From assembly GCA_902496455.1 (NCBI GenBank), contig CABVAY010000002.1, positions 21,869-85,868 on the forward strand: DNA of 64,000 nt. Direction: 5' to 3'. Numbering within the stretch: the stretch's first letter is position 1; each line of letters begins with the position of its first letter. Positions 58,902-64,000 of the stretch are shown here, one piece after another. The notes under the pieces were generated by a model, which made no database searches, was not told where the DNA came from, and saw only the letters and a program-made list of their open reading frames with translations. A program made the position numbers and the translations under genes. Source of the DNA: an uncultured Collinsella sp. Its GTDB lineage: Bacteria; Actinomycetota; Coriobacteriia; Coriobacteriales; Coriobacteriaceae.

Positions 58902-60353
58902 GTGGCAGGCTGGAACCTAACCGGTAATGCCGTTTCCGCCGAGTTCGACGGTTCGGACGAGCAAGAGCGCAAGGAGCTCAGCGTGAGCCAGGCGGTGGAG
59001 ATCGCCGCCGGTGCGCTCGATGCCATTCCGCAGCTGAGCGTCTTGGGCGAGGTCACGGGTTTTCGTGGTCCTAACGCCCGAAGCGGCCACTGCTATTTCC
59101 AGATCAAGGACGATTCGGCCGCCGTTGACTGCATCATTTGGAAGGGTGCCTATCTCAAGCGCACGTTCGATCTGCGCGACGGTATGCAGGTGAGCTTTAA
59201 GGGCAGCTTCAATCTCTATAAGGCTACGGGCCGCATGAGCTTTGTCGCTCGCTCGTTTTCGCTGGCGGGGGAGGGTCTGCTGCGTCAACAAGTGGCGCAA
59301 CTGGCCGAAAAGCTACGCCGCGAGGGCCTGATGGACGAAGCGCGCAAACGCCGCATCCCGGTGTTCTGCTCGAGCGTGGCGGTCGTCACCTCGCTTTCGG
59401 GTGCCGTAATCGATGACGTCAAGCGCACATTGCGCCGCCGCAACCCACTCGTCGAGCTCGTCTGCGTGGGCGCCAAGGTTCAAGGCGAGGGTGCGCCGAC
59501 AGAGCTCATTGAGGGCTTGCACCGCGCCGCTTCCATTACGCCGGCGCCGGATTGCATTTTGCTGGTGCGCGGCGGCGGCTCCTTCGAGGACCTCATGACC
59601 TTTAACGACGAGGAGCTTGCCCGTGCGGTGGCAGCCTGTCCCGTACCTGTGGTAACGGGTATTGGGCATGAGCCCGATACCTCGATCTGCGACATGGTAA
59701 GTGACCGCCGCGCCTCCACGCCCACGGCGGCGGCCGAATCGGTGGCGCCGGCTATGACGGAGTTGGCCGATGTGCTCGAGGCGCGCCATCAGCGTCTGGG
59801 TGCCGCGATGGCATCGATGATTGGGTCGAATCAGGTTGATTTGGAGATCATCGATCAGCGTGGACGTCGTGCCTGGGATACCTATACGGCTCGTTTGGGC
59901 GACGCGCTCGATGCGGCCGCATGCCGCCCGTGCCTCAACGATCCCACATTTATGGTCGAGCGTCGTGAGTCAGAGCTTGCACTGACTGCCGATCGCCTGT
60001 CGGGCGCCATGGTACGCTCGGTCGGAGCTTTCCGATCCAGCTTTGAACGCCTGCCCGAGCGTCTGGTTGCAAGCACCTCGGGACTCGATGGCAAGCACCA
60101 TGCGCTCACGCTCGCAAGCTCCCGTCTGGAGCATCAGGGACGTACGATGCTCAGCAAGCCCGCATCCGACCTGGGCCGAGCTGCCGCGTCGCTCGATGCC
60201 CTGTCGCCGCTCAAGGTGCTTGCCCGTGGCTATTCCATCGCGTACAGCGATGATGGTGTGGCTACGAGCGCCAAGACCTTTAAGCCGGGCGACGCCATCC
60301 GCGTGCGTATGGCAGACGGCAACGTGGCGGCAACGGTCGATACGGTCGAGTAG
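58902..60353 (+). CDS. xseA: Exodeoxyribonuclease VII large subunit
   Basis: A 483-residue nuclease subunit that degrades single-stranded DNA with XseB. An N-terminal OB-fold (LSVLGEVTGFRGPNARSGHCYFQIKD) binds DNA; the catalytic core follows (RRIPVFCSSVAVVTSLSGAVIDD, LVRGGGSFEDLMTFNDEELARAV, VTGIGHEPDTSICDMVSDRRASTPTAAAE). The long helical C-terminal part ends LSPLKVLARGYSI. GTG 58902 follows AAGGAGG. xseB lies 42 bp downstream. Confidence 0.94.
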   Translation: MAGWNLTGNAVSAEFDGSDEQERKELSVSQAVEIAAGALDAIPQLSVLGEVTGFRGPNARSGHCYFQIKDDSAAVDCIIWKGAYLKRTFDLRDGMQVSFKGSFNLYKATGRMSFVARSFSLAGEGLLRQQVAQLAEKLRREGLMDEARKRRIPVFCSSVAVVTSLSGAVIDDVKRTLRRRNPLVELVCVGAKVQGEGAPTELIEGLHRAASITPAPDCILLVRGGGSFEDLMTFNDEELARAVAACPVPVVTGIGHEPDTSICDMVSDRRASTPTAAAESVAPAMTELADVLEARHQRLGAAMASMIGSNQVDLEIIDQRGRRAWDTYTARLGDALDAAACRPCLNDPTFMVERRESELALTADRLSGAMVRSVGAFRSSFERLPERLVASTSGLDGKHHALTLASSRLEHQGRTMLSKPASDLGRAAASLDALSPLKVLARGYSIAYSDDGVATSAKTFKPGDAIRVRMADGNVAATVDTVE

Positions 60354-60395
60354 GCCGCGTTTCATAGTGATAGACCTTTAGGAAAGGAAACAGAT

Positions 60396-60662
60396 ATGGC
60401 AGAGAAGACCCCGGTCGAGCAGCTTACGTACAAGCAGGCCTCGCAGGAGCTGGAGCTCATCATCCGCAGCCTGGAGTCGGGCGATATGGAGCTCGAGGAG
60501 TCGCTCGAGAGCTATACCCGCGGCGTCGAGCTCCTCAAGAGCCTGCGCACCCGCCTGTCCGATGCCGAGCAGAAGGTCTCGGTGCTTCTTAAGGACGTCG
60601 ACGGCAACGACGTGCTCGCCGACGGCGAACCCGCCAACACCGACGACAACCTCTCGTTCTAA
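60396..60662 (+). CDS. xseB: Exodeoxyribonuclease VII small subunit
   Basis: An 88-residue helical protein that forms the helical cradle of exonuclease VII with XseA. LTYKQASQELELIIRSLESGDMELEESLESYTRGVELLKSLRTRLSDAEQKV is the family signature. The C-terminal 25 residues are acidic and variable. ATG 60396 follows AAAGGAAA. It sits between xseA and a HIT gene, probably in one transcript. Confidence 0.93.
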   Translation: MAEKTPVEQLTYKQASQELELIIRSLESGDMELEESLESYTRGVELLKSLRTRLSDAEQKVSVLLKDVDGNDVLADGEPANTDDNLSF

Positions 60663-60711
60663 CCATCCCGACCAAATATAATTACCTTGGTCTGTGAGAA
60701 AGGAACCAACC

Positions 60712-61047
60712 ATGTGCGATTGCATCTTCTGCAAAATTGCCAACCACGAGATTCCCTCGACCGTTGTCTATGAGGACGATCAGGTCATCGCCTTCGATGA
60801 CCTCAATCCCCAGGCGCCGGTCCACACGCTCGTGATCCCCAAGAAGCACTACAGCGATATCGCCGATAACGTGCCGGCCGAGACCATGGGCGCCATGGCT
60901 CACGCCATCCAGGAGGTCGCTAAGGCCAAGGGCCTGGAGGACGGTTTCCGCGTCATCTCCAACAAGGGCGTCAACGCCGGTCAGACCGTCATGCATTTCC
61001 ATATGCACGTCCTCGGCGGCAAGAACTTGGGTGAGAACCTCATCTGA
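60712..61047 (+). CDS. HIT-family nucleotide hydrolase (HinT-like)
   Basis: A 111-residue HinT-type protein. CDCIFCKIANHEIPSTVVYEDDQVIAFDDLNPQAPVHTLVIPKKH is the N-terminal HIT half and the catalytic triad is MHFHMHVLGGK. It hydrolyses purine nucleoside phosphoramidates such as aminoacyl-AMP. ATG 60712 follows AAAGGAACC. It is 49 bp after xseB. Confidence 0.92.
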   Translation: MCDCIFCKIANHEIPSTVVYEDDQVIAFDDLNPQAPVHTLVIPKKHYSDIADNVPAETMGAMAHAIQEVAKAKGLEDGFRVISNKGVNAGQTVMHFHMHVLGGKNLGENLI

Positions 61048-61107
61048 GGGCGCTTTTTCCTTACAATGAAACGGAAGCTCAAACACCGATAACTTATATA
61101 TCAACGC

Positions 61108-61141
61108 AATAAACCCGAGCGCGAGGGCGTTTGGGTTTATT
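61108..61141 (+). terminator. Terminator after the HIT gene
   Basis: AATAAACCC and GGGTTTATT are perfect inverted copies over 9 bases, with an inner CGC/GCG pair, followed by ATTG. Confidence 0.6.
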
Positions 61142-61194
61142 ATTGAAGCGTATGTAACCTGGCGGCGCCACACCGCCTGTTAGTAGGGAGACAC

Positions 61195-62373
61195 ATGAAC
61201 GTTCTGGTCGTCAACGCGGGATCTTCGACCCTTAAGTATCAGGTCATCGACACCAAGTCCCATAAGGTGTCCGCAAAGGGCTCCTGCGAGCGCGTCTGCT
61301 TTACCGGTGGTACCTTCACCCATGCTGCCAATGGCTCCAAGAAGGTGACCGAGAACATCGAGTTCCCCGACCACAAGGTCGCCATCGAGGTCGTTCTGAA
61401 GGACCTCGAGGCCAACGGCGTCAAGATCGAGGGCATCGGCCATCGCATCGTTCAGGGTGGTTGGTACTTTGGCGACTCCTCCCTCGTCGACGAGGACGTT
61501 CTCGCCAAGATCCGCGAGGTCGCCCCGCTGGCGCCGCTGCACAACAACCCCGAGGCCAACGTTATCGAGTACTGCCTCGAGCAGTATCCCGACCTGCCCA
61601 ACGTCACGGTCTACGACACCGCTTTCCACTTCAACATGCCCGAGGTCGCCAAGACTTACGCCCTGCCCAAGGATGTTTGCGACAAGCTGCACATCCGTAA
61701 GTACGGCGCCCACGGCACCAGCTACCGTTACATCTCCAAGAAGGTCGCAGAGATGACCAACGGCGAGGCCCGCAAGGTCGTCGTGTGCCATATCGGCTCC
61801 GGCGCTTCCCTGTGCGCCATCGAGGACGGCAAGTGCATGGACACCACCATGGGCCTCACCCCGCTCGACGGCGTCATGATGGGCACCCGCTGCGGCTCCA
61901 TCGACCCTGCTACCGTGTGCTACCTGCAGCGCGAAGGCGGCTACACCTTCGACGAGGTCGACGAGATGATGAACAAGAAGTCCGGCCTTTTGGCTGTGAC
62001 CGGTGGCAAGACCAACGACTGCCGCAACGTCGAGGAGCTCGCCGCCGCTGGTGACCCCGAGGCTCAGCTCGCCTTCGATATGTTTGTCTACAAGATTGCC
62101 GCCAAGGCTGCCGAGATGGCTACTTCTATGTGCGGTATGGACACCCTGGTCTTTACTGCCGGCATCGGCGAGCACGCTCCGGCGGTCCGCGCCGGCGTTG
62201 CCGACCGCCTGGCCTTTATGGGCGTCAAGATGGATCATGCCCGCAACGCCCTGCGTGGCGACGGCGCTTGGTGCCTGTCTGCCAAGGATTCCAAGGTCAA
62301 GATTTTCGTCATCCCCACGGACGAGGAGTTCATGATCGCTTCCGACGTTGAGCGCATCGTCAACGGCAAGTAA
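61195..62373 (+). CDS. Acetate kinase paralogue with altered active-site residues
   Basis: A 392-residue ASKHA-fold kinase. NVLVVNAGSSTLKYQ, GHRIVQGGWYFGDS, APLAPLHN, MGTRCGSIDPA and LVFTAGIGEHAP are acetate-kinase blocks. Two normally invariant positions differ: Tyr177 in GAHGTSYRY where the family has His, and Ser202 in CHIGSGAS where it has Asn (HLGNG). The next gene, in tandem, keeps both usual residues. This copy may have changed activity, substrate or partner. ATG 61195 follows TAGGGAG. Confidence 0.85.
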   Translation: MNVLVVNAGSSTLKYQVIDTKSHKVSAKGSCERVCFTGGTFTHAANGSKKVTENIEFPDHKVAIEVVLKDLEANGVKIEGIGHRIVQGGWYFGDSSLVDEDVLAKIREVAPLAPLHNNPEANVIEYCLEQYPDLPNVTVYDTAFHFNMPEVAKTYALPKDVCDKLHIRKYGAHGTSYRYISKKVAEMTNGEARKVVVCHIGSGASLCAIEDGKCMDTTMGLTPLDGVMMGTRCGSIDPATVCYLQREGGYTFDEVDEMMNKKSGLLAVTGGKTNDCRNVEELAAAGDPEAQLAFDMFVYKIAAKAAEMATSMCGMDTLVFTAGIGEHAPAVRAGVADRLAFMGVKMDHARNALRGDGAWCLSAKDSKVKIFVIPTDEEFMIASDVERIVNGK

Positions 62374-62384
62374 TTGCAAGAGGG

Positions 62385-62424
62385 GAGGGGCTGGACGACC
62401 GAGCGCCGTTCGGCCCCTCTTTTG
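62385..62424 (+). terminator. Terminator between the two acetate kinase genes
   Basis: GAGGGGC at 62385-62391 pairs with GCCCCTC at 62413-62419 around a 21-base loop, then TTTT. The copies are therefore probably transcribed separately. Confidence 0.6.
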
Positions 62425-62537
62425 TGCTCGTTGGGCGATATGCCTGATAGCTATTTATCAAGTTGTGATAACTTCTTATTAAAATGCGGCCGCCTTAAGG
62501 GGTCTGCGTCGACCGTATTGCACTGCAAAGGAGTCTC

Positions 62538-63716
62538 ATGAACGTACTTGTTGTTAACGCCGGCAGCTCAAGCCTTAAATATCAGCTTTTGGATACCGAT
62601 ACCCGCAAGGTTTTCGCCAAGGGCAACTGCGAACGCATCGGTTCGGACATGGGCATCTTTGGCCACTCCGAGAACGGTGGCGCCAAGCAGACCGAGGAGG
62701 TCCCTTTCCCCGATCATCGCTCTGCTATCGCTCGCGTGCTCGAGGAGCTCGAGAAGACCGACTTTACGATTGATGGCATTGGGCATCGCATCGTTCAGGG
62801 CGGCTGGCACTTCGATGATTCCGCGGTCGTCGACGATGAGGTCATGGCTAAGATCCTTGAGGTGGCCCCGCTCGCTCCGTTGCACAATTACGGCGAGGCC
62901 GCGGCAATCGAATATTGCCGCGAGAAGTATCCGGAGCTGCCCAACGTGGCCGTCTTCGACACCTCGTTCCACATGACCATGCCCGAGGTCGCCTACACCT
63001 ACGCGCTGCCCAAGGACGTGTGCGACAAGTACCACGTGCGCAAGTACGGCGCACACGGTACGAGCCACCGCTACGAGTGGATGATGGCCAAGGAGATCCT
63101 GGGCTCGCGCTGCCACCGCCTGCTTTCGTGCCATCTGGGCAACGGTGCTTCGCTTGCCGCCATTGAGGACGGCGTGTGCCGCGATACCACGATGGGCCTC
63201 ACGCCGCTTGACGGCCTGATGATGGGCACCCGTTGTGGTTCCATTGACCCGGCCACCGTGTGTTACCTGCAGCGCGAGGGCGGCTACAGCTACCAGGAAG
63301 TCGACGACATGATGAACAAGCAGTCCGGCCTGCTTGCCATTTCGGGCATCTCCAACGACGCCCGCGACATCCGCACGCGCGCCTCCGAGGGCGACGAGCG
63401 CTGCCTGCTCGCCTTCGATATGTTTGCCTACAAGGCTATGCAGCAGGCCGGCTCCATGATCGCCTCCATGGCGGGCGTGGACACCATCACCTTTACCGCC
63501 GGCATCGGCGAGAACGACTGGTCGATCCGCAAGGCCTTCTGCGACTGCTTTGAGTGGCTGGGCGTACGCATCGACAACAACAAGAACCGCGAGGCTGTGG
63601 GCAACGGCCCACAGGTTATCAGTGCCGCCGGTTCCGCCGTCACGGTCATGGTCATCCCCACCGACGAGGAATACATGATCGCCCACGACGTCGAGCGTCT
63701 GACCAAGAACAACTAA
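62538..63716 (+). CDS. ackA: Acetate kinase
   Basis: This enzyme makes ATP from acetyl phosphate and ADP, the energy-yielding end of acetate fermentation. The 392-residue protein has all standard residues: NAGSSSLKYQ, GHRIVQGGWHFDDS, GTSHRY, SCHLGNGASLAA, MGTRCGS, TITFTAGIGEND. It shares most of its length with the preceding tandem copy. ATG 62538 follows AAAGGAG. No phosphate acetyltransferase gene is next to it in this window. Confidence 0.94.
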   Translation: MNVLVVNAGSSSLKYQLLDTDTRKVFAKGNCERIGSDMGIFGHSENGGAKQTEEVPFPDHRSAIARVLEELEKTDFTIDGIGHRIVQGGWHFDDSAVVDDEVMAKILEVAPLAPLHNYGEAAAIEYCREKYPELPNVAVFDTSFHMTMPEVAYTYALPKDVCDKYHVRKYGAHGTSHRYEWMMAKEILGSRCHRLLSCHLGNGASLAAIEDGVCRDTTMGLTPLDGLMMGTRCGSIDPATVCYLQREGGYSYQEVDDMMNKQSGLLAISGISNDARDIRTRASEGDERCLLAFDMFAYKAMQQAGSMIASMAGVDTITFTAGIGENDWSIRKAFCDCFEWLGVRIDNNKNREAVGNGPQVISAAGSAVTVMVIPTDEEYMIAHDVERLTKNN

Positions 63717-63737
63717 CGCGCGCATTTGCAAGTAAAC

Positions 63738-63774
63738 AAAAGGCCTCCAGAGCAACAGCTCCGGAGGCCTTTTT
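63738..63774 (+). terminator. Terminator of ackA
   Basis: AAAGGCCTCC and GGAGGCCTTT pair, with AGAGC/GCT continuing around AACA, followed by a T-run. Confidence 0.87.
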
Positions 63775-63971
63775 GCTAGCAAGTGGAAATCCGAGTCCCA
63801 AAGTGATCGCCACCAGCAACGTCTGCACTTTCAGCAACGACACCCATCCGTTCAGATTTTCAGACCCAGCTCGTAGCCAAGCTGCCGTCCACTCCAGATG
63901 CCCTGATTGCAACGTAGCGGCAGGGACCCTACAGGGTAAAGCTCTGAAAACTTTCCGCAGGACGCATGAAA

Positions 63972-64000
63972 CCCCCGCCGCACGAAGTGCGCAGCGGGGG
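63972..64000 (-). terminator. GC-rich hairpin at the window end
   Basis: CCCCCGC and GCGGGGG enclose GCAC-GAA-GTGC at 63972-64000. On the minus strand TTTC follows, so it may end a gene outside the window. The 190 bases before it hold no gene that I can support. Confidence 0.5.

Noticed and set aside
1..64000. CRISPR arrays, rRNA and tRNA genes
   Set aside because: No spaced direct-repeat array and no cloverleaf or rRNA signature was noticed on either strand.

Overview
The window is a GC-rich, densely coded bacterial chromosome segment. It most resembles a human-gut coriobacterium of the Collinsella type. That is an inference from codon usage, AAGGAGG ribosome binding sites, an anaerobic saccharolytic gene set (L-lactate dehydrogenase, two acetate kinases) and the overall style of the proteins. 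I see no rRNA, tRNA, CRISPR array or prophage. Most of the segment is housekeeping, with several compact accessory operons between.

Layout: 1-3029 holds a PAP2 phosphatase cut by the window edge, a truncated iron-alcohol-dehydrogenase-like protein and pgi. On the minus strand, 3171-6039 is a three-gene operon of unknown purpose: a protein of unknown family, a ClpP-like protease and a VirD4/TraG-like ATPase. After deoC and two HAD phosphatases, 9337-16117 holds a GntR regulator followed by a five-gene operon. Three of its enzymes match the fructoselysine (Amadori product) FrlC/FrlB/FrlD set, here joined to a YfcC-family carrier and an atypical amidohydrolase. A 233-bp element with 31-bp perfect terminal inverted repeats follows, then tatD-tcdA, a candidate small RNA, an SdpR/SdpI-type pair, ettA, two low-complexity hypothetical proteins, nadE, a PLP aminotransferase, ldh, an NA37 nucleoid protein and a Phd/RelE toxin-antitoxin pair.

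30383-35747 is the lysine/diaminopimelate locus. lysA-dapA-dapB-dapH sits behind a lysine riboswitch, and an M20 deacetylase gene is divergent. As given, dapA carries a one-base frameshift, and lysA has no stop codon before the dapA start. A minus-strand catabolic-looking operon (old-yellow-enzyme flavoprotein, split aconitase X, M20 peptidase, MFS carrier) occupies 36020-43003. A signalling trio (FxLYD membrane protein, HTH protein, Ser/Thr kinase) and a coiled-coil wall hydrolase follow.

47865-49952 pairs a D-aspartate-ligase-like ATP-grasp enzyme with an aspartate racemase, which suggests a D-Asp peptidoglycan cross-bridge. 50079-53461 is an ECF transporter operon (S, fused A-A, T). It is preceded by a 22-codon leader peptide with three consecutive Trp codons and an attenuator, so it is very probably a regulated tryptophan importer. 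The rest holds a C69 dipeptidase, a lipid kinase with a 30-residue membrane micro-protein, rnd, a YugP metallopeptidase, xseAB, a HIT protein and two tandem, diverged acetate kinases.

The best candidates for something new are the Amadori operon with its unusual carrier and hydrolase, the VirD4-ClpP operon, the aconitase X/flavoenzyme operon and the Trp-attenuated ECF operon.
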